This document shows positions 15,300 through 24,025 of a stretch of DNA of 64,000 nucleotides, piece after piece; within the stretch, counting starts at the first letter, position 1; each line of letters begins with the position of its first letter. Position numbers and translations under genes: made by a program. The notes beneath the pieces were generated by a model. It saw only the letters and a program-made list of their open reading frames with translations. It did not search any database and had not been told where the DNA came from. The stretch comes from a virus, in the IMG/VR virus record IMGVR_UViG_3300008050_007455, positions 1 through 64,000 of that record, one strand, 5' to 3'.

Positions 15300-16124
15300 T
15301 TATAAAATTGCTCTTCCTTTCATATTTTCCCAATCTCTGTTTTCTCTTACTTGTCTATTTTTATCATCTGTTGCTATCAACATTTGAGGGAGTAAATCAT
15401 TATCTATAGCTACCTTAATTAATGCCTTTACATCTTTAGGAAAACAATGCCCCCCATATCCTCTATCTCCATCTGGGCCTGGAACTGCCCAATGTGATGT
15501 TCCTAATCTTTCATCATAACAAGCATATTCAATTACTTTATCATAATCCACACCTAACTCTCCACACACATCATACATTTCATTAGCAAATGAAACTTTA
15601 GTTGCTAAAAAACAATTAGTAACATATTTAATCATTTCAGCGTATGTTGAATCTGTTTTAATTATATGGGCTTTAGGAAATGCTTTAGAAAATAATGGTT
15701 TTAATTTTGTAGTTGATTTTCGGGGTCCACCCAATATAATTCGTTTTTGTCTATTATAATCATCTACAGCATTTGCTTCAGTTAGAAATTCAGGGTTAAA
15801 TACTATATCTAAATTATTATATAGTTTATTTAATTTTTCAGTAGTACCCGGAGGTACTGTTGATTTAATGACTACTATTTTAGATGTGCCAAGTTCAACT
15901 ACACGTTTGATTGCTTTTTCAACTATATCTGTGTGGCAACTCCCATCTTTATTCATTGGGGTTGGTAAACAAATAAATACAACTTCACTATTTAATACTT
16001 CTTGCTCATTGCTATTACAATGAATTTTACCTTTTATATCAAATGTTTTAACATTATAGTAATTTTTAAATTTTTGGTAAACTGCATTACCAACAAAACC
16101 TTGTCCTATTATTCCTATTTTCAT
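15300..16124 (-). CDS. UDP-glucose/GDP-mannose dehydrogenase family protein, shortened
   Basis: 274 residues: N-terminal NAD domain (IGIIGQGFVGNAVYQKF), VFNPEFLTEANAVDDY, and the central helical domain with the catalytic Cys in GYGGHCFPKDVKAL. The family is usually 390-450 residues; here the C-terminal UDP-binding domain is missing although the protein ends cleanly. It would oxidise a UDP-hexose to the uronate in two steps if it still binds nucleotide sugar, perhaps with a different donor. Confidence 0.85.
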   Translation of the reverse strand: MKIGIIGQGFVGNAVYQKFKNYYNVKTFDIKGKIHCNSNEQEVLNSEVVFICLPTPMNKDGSCHTDIVEKAIKRVVELGTSKIVVIKSTVPPGTTEKLNKLYNNLDIVFNPEFLTEANAVDDYNRQKRIILGGPRKSTTKLKPLFSKAFPKAHIIKTDSTYAEMIKYVTNCFLATKVSFANEMYDVCGELGVDYDKVIEYACYDERLGTSHWAVPGPDGDRGYGGHCFPKDVKALIKVAIDNDLLPQMLIATDDKNRQVRENRDWENMKGRAIL

Positions 16125-16126
16125 TT

Positions 16127-16747
16127 TTAAAGAGTATTATAATAATTATTTTGTGCTTCTTGTTTTTTAATATTTTTAGGATGATATAAAGAATATGCTT
16201 CATCCTCAGGTAGCTCAGCAAAAGTTTCATGCCCAATAATTTTTTCATGAACCTTTCCTTCCCATTTAATCTTAGGATTATTTTTATAAATCCTCCACTG
16301 TTTATCAGGCCAATTAACCCAATTATTTTCATTTACATTCCATCCCCATTCTTGTATGTGGTAGGATGTTAAACCTTTTACAGTATTAACTCTAGGAACC
16401 CTAATTAAATCTACAGGGTTTGATTCTAATATTATATGAAGAGATTTTAATAGATATAAATGTGGATATTCATCAGCATCAATTTGAAATATATAGTCTC
16501 CTGTACAGGCACTATTTAATTTATTTTTCCAATCAGCAAAGTGGTTATTAAATTTTCCTTGTATTAAAACTATTTCATTATTAGATTCTAATTTTGTTAA
16601 ATAATCTAATATTTTACTGTTTGATTTCGTAGTATCTAATAAAACAACTACCTCATCAATATTTCTTTTAGTATTTGATAATATTTCAAGTAATTTTTTA
16701 ATTTCTTCAAATTCATCACATACTGTTACAGCATAACTTATCTTCAT
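16127..16747 (-). CDS. Family 2-type glycosyltransferase
   Basis: 206 residues. MKISYAVTVCDEFEEIKKLL and FQIDADEYPH (DxD at about 93-95) are GT2 hallmarks. GKVHEKIIGHETFAELPEDE resembles the C-terminal segment of lipopolysaccharide core glycosyltransferases of the WaaE/KdtX type. It overlaps the epimerase upstream by 4 bases. Confidence 0.8.
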   Translation of the reverse strand: MKISYAVTVCDEFEEIKKLLEILSNTKRNIDEVVVLLDTTKSNSKILDYLTKLESNNEIVLIQGKFNNHFADWKNKLNSACTGDYIFQIDADEYPHLYLLKSLHIILESNPVDLIRVPRVNTVKGLTSYHIQEWGWNVNENNWVNWPDKQWRIYKNNPKIKWEGKVHEKIIGHETFAELPEDEAYSLYHPKNIKKQEAQNNYYNTL

Positions 16748-17628
16748 TTGATTTTTAAATTATTTATATAATGTAATAATTGATCTTTAGGTTCCCAACC
16801 CAAAATTTCCTGAGTGGTAGTATCGTTGCATAAAGTTAATCTGTAATTTCCTGGTTGGTCTGTAATGTATTTTATTTTACATCCTGATTTCTTTTGGAAC
16901 ATCTCAGCTAATTCCTTAATTGAATAATTAACTCCTGTTCCTAATTCCCAAGCATCAATTGATGATGGTCTTTGGAAATCTGCTTCTCCACTATAGAAAT
17001 TTGCAAAACCAATTCTATATAAACCATCCACAATATCATCAACATGAGTAAAATCTCTTCTTTGTAACCCATCACCGACTATTTCAATTGGAGCTTCTCT
17101 ATTAATTCTAGATCTCCAGATACCAACTACATTACCATTTTTCTCATCTAATGCTTCACCAGGTCCATATACATTATAAAATCTACAAATCTCAATATTT
17201 ACATCAAATGATTCTTTATATAAATTGCATATACCTTCACCTAAATATTTATACATTGCATAAGGGGAGGTAGAGGGATTGTGGTGTTTTGATGATGAAC
17301 CAGCATATACAACTTTTGCCCCTATATGATTTGCAAATTCACAAACTTCTTCTGTTCCCTTTACATTTACTCTAAATGATTCTGAAGGATCATTAAATGA
17401 AGGTTGTACTCTAGATTGAGCTGCTAAATGAAATATTAAATCATAATCTTTATCAATATCATCTATAGTTGAAATATCACCATGCCAATATTTACAACCC
17501 TCAACTTCATTTTCTACAGTACCTGTAGAGTAATTATCTAATGATTGAACTTCATGTCCTTCATCTAATAATCGTTTTACTAAGTTACTTCCTATAAATC
17601 CAGCTCCGCCGGTTACTAATACTTTCAT
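16744..17628 (-). CDS. NAD-dependent nucleotide-sugar epimerase (extended SDR)
   Basis: 294 residues. GGAGFIGSNLVKRLL (6-20), HLAAQSRVQPSF, catalytic YAMYKYLGE (YxxxK) and RFYNVYGPGEA are typical of GalE/WbpP/RmlB-like enzymes; RRDFTHVDDIVDG binds the sugar nucleotide. A second epimerase in the same island indicates that at least two activated sugars are made. One base overlaps the upstream gene. Confidence 0.9.
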   Translation of the reverse strand: MKVLVTGGAGFIGSNLVKRLLDEGHEVQSLDNYSTGTVENEVEGCKYWHGDISTIDDIDKDYDLIFHLAAQSRVQPSFNDPSESFRVNVKGTEEVCEFANHIGAKVVYAGSSSKHHNPSTSPYAMYKYLGEGICNLYKESFDVNIEICRFYNVYGPGEALDEKNGNVVGIWRSRINREAPIEIVGDGLQRRDFTHVDDIVDGLYRIGFANFYSGEADFQRPSSIDAWELGTGVNYSIKELAEMFQKKSGCKIKYITDQPGNYRLTLCNDTTTQEILGWEPKDQLLHYINNLKIK

Positions 17629-18089
17629 TAATTCTCAGGTTTAAATATTCCAATATAATCTAAAGCTTCAATATAATCTGTTTCGGGAAATTCTTTCATG
17701 TTTTCCATATCCATTCTCCATTCATAATATTCACCTTCTTTTCCTCGGATAGGATAATTTTCCTTTTCTTCATCTTTTACTTTAACTGCTAGTACTGCTG
17801 CCCATTTCCAATTTTCAGCATTTTTACCATTTGCAAATATCATTCCTTTAGTAGGCATATTTACAGTTGAAGGCATCCAAACTTTACCATCATCATCTTC
17901 CCCCATTAATTCTTTGTACAAGTTAGGAAGTAATTCCATTTGTTCTTCAAAAAATTGAGTATCTTTTACTAGTAAACTATTAGTAATAAAACCACAACCA
18001 TAGCATTGGTAATTTTTAATATTTTCATTTACTTCTTGAATATAGCAGGCATCTGATCCACATCTATCACATATTTTTAAATCATCCAT
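17628..18089 (-). CDS. Zinc-ribbon protein of marine-phage type, 153 aa
   Basis: From the ATG at 18089 (the in-frame TTG at 18113 is rejected). CDRCGSDACY and YQCYGCGF form a zinc ribbon in residues about 6-35. The rest (WMPSTVNMPTKGMIFANGK, then WKWAAVLAVKV) looks like a conserved alpha/beta unit known from marine T4-like phages without a function. It sits between glycosyltransferases, 1 base from each neighbour. Confidence 0.75.
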   Translation of the reverse strand: MDDLKICDRCGSDACYIQEVNENIKNYQCYGCGFITNSLLVKDTQFFEEQMELLPNLYKELMGEDDDGKVWMPSTVNMPTKGMIFANGKNAENWKWAAVLAVKVKDEEKENYPIRGKEGEYYEWRMDMENMKEFPETDYIEALDYIGIFKPEN

Positions 18090-18090
18090 T

Positions 18091-19380
18091 TTATTGTAGT
18101 TTTGGTAGTTCAACTCCTTTTATTTCTGGGAGTTTTAATTTTATTTGTGTTGGAACATCAACATTATTATCTAAAATATCAATTAATACCTTTTTCATAC
18201 CTTCATAGCTAAAGTTTTTTCTTAATCTACTACCTAATATTTTTGATTTCTTATTCCAATCTTTATAATTTTTCTTGACATCAACCATAAAATGACCCAA
18301 ATGACCATGGTCTACATCAAACCATTCTGCCCCTTCAATTAATACATCTTTTTGTATTGCAGATGGATCTAGTTTACCTAATTTACCCCCCATTATAGGT
18401 GCAAATTTAGGATTTAGAAAATCTATATGTCCACTCCACCCAGTTGCAATTGTTGGTTTGCCTGTTAATGCAAATTCTAATAATGGTCTACCAAATCCTT
18501 CTCCTTTAGTAGCACTAATCATAGCTTTAATCTTTGGGTGATTATATAATTCATTAATTTCCCCATCAGATAAATCACCATGAAGTAAATAAACATTTGG
18601 TAATTTGTTTGAAGGTGGAAGACTTTTTTTAATTGTATCAATCCTTTTCATTATTTCTCTCCGATCTATGTGAGATCCTTTTCCAATAGATGTTTTAAGA
18701 ACTAGTGCAGGTGCATTTGATTTATTTTTCCATACTTCAAAGAAAGCTTTAATTAATAAACCTACATTTTTTCTATCATGACCTAGTGCACCTTTTAACC
18801 AATGTCCAACAAATAAATAAGCAAATTTTTCAGGTATGTCATTTATGTGATTATATAATTTTTCATTAGTAAATTCTTTAATTCCTTTATAAACATCTAA
18901 ATTAGCGCCTTCAAATAATACTTTAACTGGTGTGGTTAATTTTAAAGGTTGCTTTTGACCTGTTTGTTTATTTTGCATCTCATAAGATGTATTTTCAAAT
19001 ACATTCTTAGAATGGTTAGATGAAGTTAAAATTAAATTCATCCTATTACAACCTTCAATCCATTGAGGGGCACATGCTGTAGTTTCGATACCTGCCGTTA
19101 AACCAATGTTATATTCGCCTACAGGTTGAAATTCATTGGGTACTGTGACTTGACACCAAATGTCTGGTTTTGACGTTAAATTAGGTATAAGATATTCTTT
19201 CATGAAATTCCATTCTGGGAAATCATCTAAAAATCCCTTTCTAGTATCACCCCATCTTTGTGATAGAATTTTAATATCATATTTATCTGATTCTATTAAA
19301 GCTTTTACAAAATCTCTAGCTCTTGCTCCATATCCTGAGTAAGTCTCAACTGGAGCGCTTATAACAAATGTATTTTTCAT
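18091..19380 (-). CDS. GT-B glycosyltransferase (GT4-like)
   Basis: 429 residues, two Rossmann domains. The C-terminal donor-binding signature EGFGRPLLEFALTGKPTIAT and GHIDFL lies at about 290-325; YLFVGHWLKGALGHDRKNVG starts the second domain. The N-terminus (MKNTFVISAPVETYSGYGAR) is acceptor-side. A retaining transferase of unknown sugar specificity. The upstream glycosyltransferase stops next to its ATG, so the two are likely partners. Confidence 0.85.
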   Translation of the reverse strand: MKNTFVISAPVETYSGYGARARDFVKALIESDKYDIKILSQRWGDTRKGFLDDFPEWNFMKEYLIPNLTSKPDIWCQVTVPNEFQPVGEYNIGLTAGIETTACAPQWIEGCNRMNLILTSSNHSKNVFENTSYEMQNKQTGQKQPLKLTTPVKVLFEGANLDVYKGIKEFTNEKLYNHINDIPEKFAYLFVGHWLKGALGHDRKNVGLLIKAFFEVWKNKSNAPALVLKTSIGKGSHIDRREIMKRIDTIKKSLPPSNKLPNVYLLHGDLSDGEINELYNHPKIKAMISATKGEGFGRPLLEFALTGKPTIATGWSGHIDFLNPKFAPIMGGKLGKLDPSAIQKDVLIEGAEWFDVDHGHLGHFMVDVKKNYKDWNKKSKILGSRLRKNFSYEGMKKVLIDILDNNVDVPTQIKLKLPEIKGVELPKLQ

Positions 19381-20811
19381 TTAGTATTCTAATTTATGAT
19401 TTAATGTTCTTACTTTGAAATCTGTATCTTTCCAAAATGTGAATCTTTCTCTAGGCATCCAAGTTGAAAATAATTTTTCCATCCCTTCAGTAAAAGTTTT
19501 ACCCATTTGTTCAGCAGTAAACCCAGCTTCATCTCCTTTAGCCCATTCTTTACCTAAATTACCTCTTCTTTTTCTCTCTTCATCACCCATCTTATATAAT
19601 TCAATGATTCTCCATTTAGCATCTCTAAAATCACATCTACTATCCCAAATATAAGGGGTTATTGGTGAACCTACCATCCCCATAGCTTTAGGATAAACCG
19701 GTAGTGCCCATTCTCCATGTTCTGTGTAAGTACCAAACTGGTTGGAAGGCATATCAATTGAATTAACATACCAATTACCTTTATGGTCTACAAATCTCAT
19801 TTGATCTTGCATTCCACCTGTTACATTAGCAATAAAAGGAGTTCCTGTAAGTAAGGATTCAGTTAATGCTAGTCCCCAACCTTCAGCAGATGATAATAAT
19901 ATAACTCCATCCGCCATATTATAAAGATAATTCATATGGGAGTGTGGTAATTTATTCTGAGAAATTACTACAGTTTCATCATCCTCTCCCATTAAATATT
20001 CTACTACTGCCGGTATATCTGTTCCTGCATCACTAACTATATCAGTATGTAAGATAAATAATACTTTCTTTTTTTCTTCTTCTGTTAATGTATCTGTAAA
20101 TAATTTCCAAGCAGAAATAGCATCTGGTATTGATTTTCTTCTAATATTTCTTGAATTAAAAAATAATATAAAGTCTCTTTCAACACCTTTAGTTATTTGT
20201 TTTTTAAAATTATCAAATTCTTCATTTGGATCTGTCATTGTGAAGAATTTTTTAGTATCTAAACCATGAGGAACATATTCAATGACCTTATTTTTAGCTT
20301 TATCACCTAAAACAATTTTATTAATTGCTACAGTTTGTTTGGAAATACCGAATAAGGCATCACAAGATTCATAAAATTCTTCATTATATTGAGGAGCTGG
20401 GAGGTCATCCCAAATGTTGAGGTATACTATTGGAATTTTTGTTCTGATTTCATCTTCCATTTGAAATACCCATTCAAAATATCTTGGGTCAGTAATTAAA
20501 AAAATTGCATCTGGTTTTTCAATTTTTAAAACCTCTCTTAAAATATCAGGATTACCATAACCATCTACAGGATATAGCTTTACATAAGCATCCTCAATCC
20601 CTTCTGATTTATTTACTTCTTCTGATAGATCTTGGACTTTTCCCTTGTCTGGGTGTTGGACAGAACCTGCTAATTGACACCAATTATAATGGTGTGAAGT
20701 ATTAGTAACAATTTCCCTACCAATTTGAGCAACCCCCGAATGTACTCTAATATCATCCGTTAATAATAGAATTTTCTTTCTATAACTTTGTTCAATATAA
20801 CCTTCTTTCAT
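19381..20811 (-). CDS. GT-B glycosyltransferase (GT4-like)
   Basis: 476 residues. LLLTDDIRVHSGVAQIGRE near the N-terminus, FNSRNIRRKSIPDAISAWKL at the start of the second domain, and the donor signature EGWGLALTESLLTGTPFIAN at about 315-335 place it in the GT4 group. It is directly followed by the other GT-B enzyme without spacing. Unknown acceptor; virion protein, host lipopolysaccharide or modified base are the candidates. Confidence 0.85.
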   Translation of the reverse strand: MKEGYIEQSYRKKILLLTDDIRVHSGVAQIGREIVTNTSHHYNWCQLAGSVQHPDKGKVQDLSEEVNKSEGIEDAYVKLYPVDGYGNPDILREVLKIEKPDAIFLITDPRYFEWVFQMEDEIRTKIPIVYLNIWDDLPAPQYNEEFYESCDALFGISKQTVAINKIVLGDKAKNKVIEYVPHGLDTKKFFTMTDPNEEFDNFKKQITKGVERDFILFFNSRNIRRKSIPDAISAWKLFTDTLTEEEKKKVLFILHTDIVSDAGTDIPAVVEYLMGEDDETVVISQNKLPHSHMNYLYNMADGVILLSSAEGWGLALTESLLTGTPFIANVTGGMQDQMRFVDHKGNWYVNSIDMPSNQFGTYTEHGEWALPVYPKAMGMVGSPITPYIWDSRCDFRDAKWRIIELYKMGDEERKRRGNLGKEWAKGDEAGFTAEQMGKTFTEGMEKLFSTWMPRERFTFWKDTDFKVRTLNHKLEY

Positions 20812-20818
20812 TTTTGTT

Positions 20819-21013
20819 TTAGTCTTTAATTTCTAAATTAATTTGATTGTTAATTTTTTTTCTAAAATCTTCATCTGTAAGATACAAATAAATTGATCGA
20901 TCAGCAAGTTTTTGAAAACTAAATTTTCTTTTTACACATTCTATTTTAAAATTTTCAAATAAATTGCTTTTTACTTTTACACTCGTAAGTGTCATTTCTT
21001 TTGTTTGTGACAT
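20819..21013 (-). CDS. Ribbon-helix-helix-like DNA-binding protein, 64 aa
   Basis: 64 residues. MTLTSVKVKSNLFENFKIEC then KFSFQKLADRSIYLYL fits a ribbon (TSVKV) followed by two helices, as in Arc/MetJ/CopG-type regulators. It could regulate the glycan operon just downstream (7 bases to the first glycosyltransferase). RHH assignment is from pattern only. Confidence 0.6.
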   Translation of the reverse strand: MSQTKEMTLTSVKVKSNLFENFKIECVKRKFSFQKLADRSIYLYLTDEDFRKKINNQINLEIKD

Positions 21014-21055
21014 AATTATTATTTTTTAATATATTTGTCTATACATATATGTAGA

Positions 21056-22012
21056 TTATAAAGATTTACCAACTGCACTACATAGTTCTTTATTTTCTTT
21101 ATAAGGACAAAATGTACAATTCCATTTGCCTGGTTTTGGCATAAATGTAGTATCTTTATATGAGCCATCCAAATTAAATGCTCTCTCTATAAAATCATCT
21201 AGATTTTTAGTAGCTTTGGATAATTTATTCCTACCAGAAGCAGGAACAAATGTTTGTATACGTTTTTGAGGATATTCACCATCTAAATAAACCTTCCTTC
21301 TAACAATAAAAAATTCAATTTCTATATTTTCAATTGGAATATTATACTGTTTACTGAAGAAGTACTTGTAAAGTATTAATTGGAATTGTTTGGATTCATC
21401 TTTTTTGGTGTATTTATTCCAACCTTTTGTACTTGTTTTTATATCGATTATTTTAAATGTATTCGTTGGTTCATGGTACATTACGATGTCCAAATAACCC
21501 ATATATTTAACGCGGTTAAGACGCAAATTAGGCGCCATAACTATTGGTATTTCACAACCCACCAAATACCATCCTTTTTTAGAAAAATAACCACTTTTTT
21601 TCTTTTTAAAGTTATCTAATATAGCTTTCCCATCTTCATAAAATTCCCTTAATTCCTCGGGTGTACTAAAGTGTTGGTTTTTGTTTTTTTTATAGTCTTT
21701 AGCGTAGCATTCTCTTAATGTTTCTTCAAATAATTCATTAATATCAATCCTATCTGCTTCAGCACCACTTTTAGCATACATTACATCTAAATAATGTTGT
21801 AATACCTCATGTAGGGCTGTACCAAAAGTCATATGAATACTTTGTTCACTAATTTTATGACCATCTCTATATTGGAGAGACCATTTTTTAGGACATTGAG
21901 TAAACATTGACAATTGGGAATATGAAATATTCTTTTCAACTGCAAAATTAACTGGTGAGGGGGGATTTTCCTTTATATCCCTAACTATTATAGGTAATTT
22001 CTTTTTTGCCAA
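21056..22012 (-). CDS. PD-(D/E)XK nuclease with Cys cluster (Cas4/AddB-like)
   Basis: 318 residues. N-terminal SYSQLSMFTQCPKKWSLQYR and FGTALHEVL (RecB-family motif with His), then YLDIVMYHEP...FKIIDIKTSTKGW (D...DxK core at about 168-190) and QFQLILYKYFF (the QxxxY helix). The C-terminal CTFCPYKENKELC with the N-terminal Cys gives four Cys positioned as in the Fe-S cluster of Cas4/AddB. It is probably a 5'-3' or recombination exonuclease. It interrupts the glycan genes and has its own start region. Confidence 0.85.
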   Translation of the reverse strand: MAKKKLPIIVRDIKENPPSPVNFAVEKNISYSQLSMFTQCPKKWSLQYRDGHKISEQSIHMTFGTALHEVLQHYLDVMYAKSGAEADRIDINELFEETLRECYAKDYKKNKNQHFSTPEELREFYEDGKAILDNFKKKKSGYFSKKGWYLVGCEIPIVMAPNLRLNRVKYMGYLDIVMYHEPTNTFKIIDIKTSTKGWNKYTKKDESKQFQLILYKYFFSKQYNIPIENIEIEFFIVRRKVYLDGEYPQKRIQTFVPASGRNKLSKATKNLDDFIERAFNLDGSYKDTTFMPKPGKWNCTFCPYKENKELCSAVGKSL

Positions 22013-22031
22013 AATAATGTATTTTATAGAC

Positions 22032-22044
22032 GTAAATATACGAA
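22032..22044 (-). promoter_or_regulatory. Promoter -7 box only
   Basis: TTCGTATATTTACG matches the -7 region of the other promoters, but no TTG lies 20 nt upstream. It may be a weak promoter or one that needs an activator; it faces the nuclease gene at 22012. Confidence 0.5.
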
Positions 22045-22064
22045 ATTGGTATGTGGTATCCTAA

Positions 22065-22778
22065 TTAATTATACCAAACATTATCAGGGTGGTACATTAA
22101 AAAATCTGCAGATTTGTGTGATTGATCATCTCTTATTAAATAAGAATCTAATATTTCATACCCTAAATTTTTTAAATATTTAATTGCAGCTCCATCACCT
22201 ATAGGTTTAGTATGATCTTCTAACCATATCAAAGGTTTATCTTTTGTTATCAATTTCTTAGCACCTTCAAAAGCTGAGTATTCATGACCCTCTATATCAA
22301 TTTTTATAAATTTAACAGCTTCATGGAAGATTATTGTGTCTAATGCTACTACCATATTTGAATAAGGTCTAGAAAAACTTTTTTCTTTATCTACTACCTT
22401 TGCAGACCCACAATTTTGAGACCATTCATTTCCAAAGTAAACCATAGAATTTCCACTACCAACTCCTAAATGAAAACCATGTACATTATCTAACATTTCT
22501 ATATTTTTAGATAATAATTCATAATTTGGGGGGAAAGGTTCAAAAGCCCATATTTTTATATTTGGGAAATGGTATTTGAATTGTATACAATGAGAACCTA
22601 TATTAGCCCCAATGTCTAACATTAATCCTTCTCTTGGAAAATGTTTTTCCCATTTATCAAATACTTCATATTCCCAAAAATTATTATACTTAACTATATC
22701 ATCTGATATGCATTCAGGTGCTTCATATATTACCATAGGACACCCTTTGATACTAATTAATCTTGTATTTCTAGCCAT
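22065..22778 (-). CDS. FkbM-type SAM methyltransferase
   Basis: 237 residues. Motif I LMLDIGANIGSHCIQF (about 51-66), WAFEPFPPNYELL as motif II, and the FkbM hallmark FIKIDIEGHEYSAFEGA (about 162-178). These enzymes O-methylate sugars or polyketides. It overlaps the glycosyltransferase-like gene upstream by 8 bases, which ties it to glycan modification. Confidence 0.85.
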   Translation of the reverse strand: MARNTRLISIKGCPMVIYEAPECISDDIVKYNNFWEYEVFDKWEKHFPREGLMLDIGANIGSHCIQFKYHFPNIKIWAFEPFPPNYELLSKNIEMLDNVHGFHLGVGSGNSMVYFGNEWSQNCGSAKVVDKEKSFSRPYSNMVVALDTIIFHEAVKFIKIDIEGHEYSAFEGAKKLITKDKPLIWLEDHTKPIGDGAAIKYLKNLGYEILDSYLIRDDQSHKSADFLMYHPDNVWYN

Positions 22779-23409
22779 GATGTTTTTTATATTTAGATTT
22801 CCAAATATTTCTATCTAAATCCATAGGAACATTTTTTAAAGTTGTACTCATTTCTGTTTCTATTTTATGGCCTATATAATCCCAATTTTGAAGTTTACTA
22901 TTTTCTCTATAGAAATTATCACCAAAATAATTTTTTAAATCGTCAGGGATGAAAACATTATTATTTTTATGGTTAAATATTAAACACCCCCAACCATAAT
23001 TTTCTGAATTTGGATTGTTTTTCTGAATAGCATACATTTCAGATTTCTGATAAATGTATGATGTGTGGTGCATACCTACAAAACCCATGTTTGGTTTTGA
23101 TTGGTAGAAATAAAGGACATCATCAATAATGTTGGTGTTAAAATTAATATCATCATTACATAAAGCATAAAAATGATTTTTAACTTTACTTACTCCAAAA
23201 TTCCACACCCCATTACAATATCTTTTTTTAGTAAAGGGATATATAATGGTTTTTGTAGTGGTAATATTATCTAACATCCCATCCATATAAATGGAGGGAG
23301 TATCCTCAATAAGAAGAATCTCACTAACTAAATTATGTTGCTCTAAATCCTGGATTAATTTTGGTAATCTCGGGGATTTGTACATTGTAGGGATGATAAT
23401 ACTAATCAT
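22771..23409 (-). CDS. GT-A glycosyltransferase-like protein
   Basis: I prefer the ATG at 23409 (MISIIIPTMYK), which forms a TAATG overlap with the upstream stop; the ATG at 23421 adds four residues. 212 residues with the GT2 start, EILLIED, and ALCNDDINF, which supplies a DD in the DxD position. The C-terminal LDRNIWKSKYKKHHG is basic. Donor and acceptor unknown. Confidence 0.75.
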   Translation of the reverse strand: MISIIIPTMYKSPRLPKLIQDLEQHNLVSEILLIEDTPSIYMDGMLDNITTTKTIIYPFTKKRYCNGVWNFGVSKVKNHFYALCNDDINFNTNIIDDVLYFYQSKPNMGFVGMHHTSYIYQKSEMYAIQKNNPNSENYGWGCLIFNHKNNNVFIPDDLKNYFGDNFYRENSKLQNWDYIGHKIETEMSTTLKNVPMDLDRNIWKSKYKKHHG

Positions 23410-23804
23410 TATTTTTTCCATTTATTACGTCCTACTAGCAAACCATTTATACCGTAATTAGCAATAGCAATAAAAGTATCGTCCATCCCTCCTCCTTTAA
23501 CAAAATTTCTACCATTAAACAAAAGATTTTTTAAACGAGATATTTTATCTGTAAGTCTAATAGCTAGACCTGTTAATGAAAATTTCTTATCATCTTCACT
23601 ATTTAATATATCACCTCCTAAAGTAATGTTGTTTAAACCATAATCCATATGTTTCCTGGCAAACATTTCATACATTTCTTCAGTAATTCTTTTAAATTCT
23701 TCAGATAATTCTGGGTATTCATTTTCAAATAACTCTACTGTACTTGATACAGTTGTACCTTCATTTGGGGGATTTTCATAATATTTTTCTACTGTACTAC
23801 TCAT
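23409..23804 (-). CDS. DUF1599-like (nucleotide-modification-associated) protein
   Basis: 131 residues. FARKHMDYGLNNI, IRLTDKISRLKNLL and DTFIAIANYGINGLL match the pattern of the DUF1599/Nmad group (Kh.DYG, R..DK..Rl..L, Dt..D.anY), helical proteins found with modified-nucleotide pathways and resembling MazG folds. Here the Asp before IANY is replaced by Ala. Given the 7-deazaguanine genes elsewhere, a role in nucleotide pool handling is possible. Overlaps both neighbours by 1-4 bases. Confidence 0.7.
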   Translation of the reverse strand: MSSTVEKYYENPPNEGTTVSSTVELFENEYPELSEEFKRITEEMYEMFARKHMDYGLNNITLGGDILNSEDDKKFSLTGLAIRLTDKISRLKNLLFNGRNFVKGGGMDDTFIAIANYGINGLLVGRNKWKK

Positions 23805-24025
23805 TTTATTACTTTTTTATAGTTAAAATAAATTTTTAATGTATTAAGTCTATCATCAGCATCTACTAACATTGAAAGTGCTTCTTCAGCATTTTTATAA
23901 AAATCTTCGGTTGAATGGTCTCCAATACCTACTGATTTATTTCCTAATAATTCTAATGATAATAATGCCTTAGCTTTATCAGCTTCTGCTGATGTTTTTA
24001 GCATTTTTAATAATTCTGGTGTCAT
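23801..24025 (-). CDS. Small helical protein, 74 aa
   Basis: 74 residues, all-helical, Ala/Leu rich, no recognised motif. It lies between the clamp-loader small subunit and the DUF1599-like gene, with ATGA overlaps of 4 bases on both sides. In cognate phages small genes here vary. Function unknown. Confidence 0.65.
   Translation of the reverse strand: MTPELLKMLKTSAEADKAKALLSLELLGNKSVGIGDHSTEDFYKNAEEALSMLVDADDRLNTLKIYFNYKKVIK

Noticed and set aside
21021-21055. Promoter at TATATTAAA with ACATATATGT palindrome before the RHH gene
   Set aside because: No TTG at 20 nt upstream; the AT-rich palindrome is likely chance, though an RHH operator cannot be excluded.
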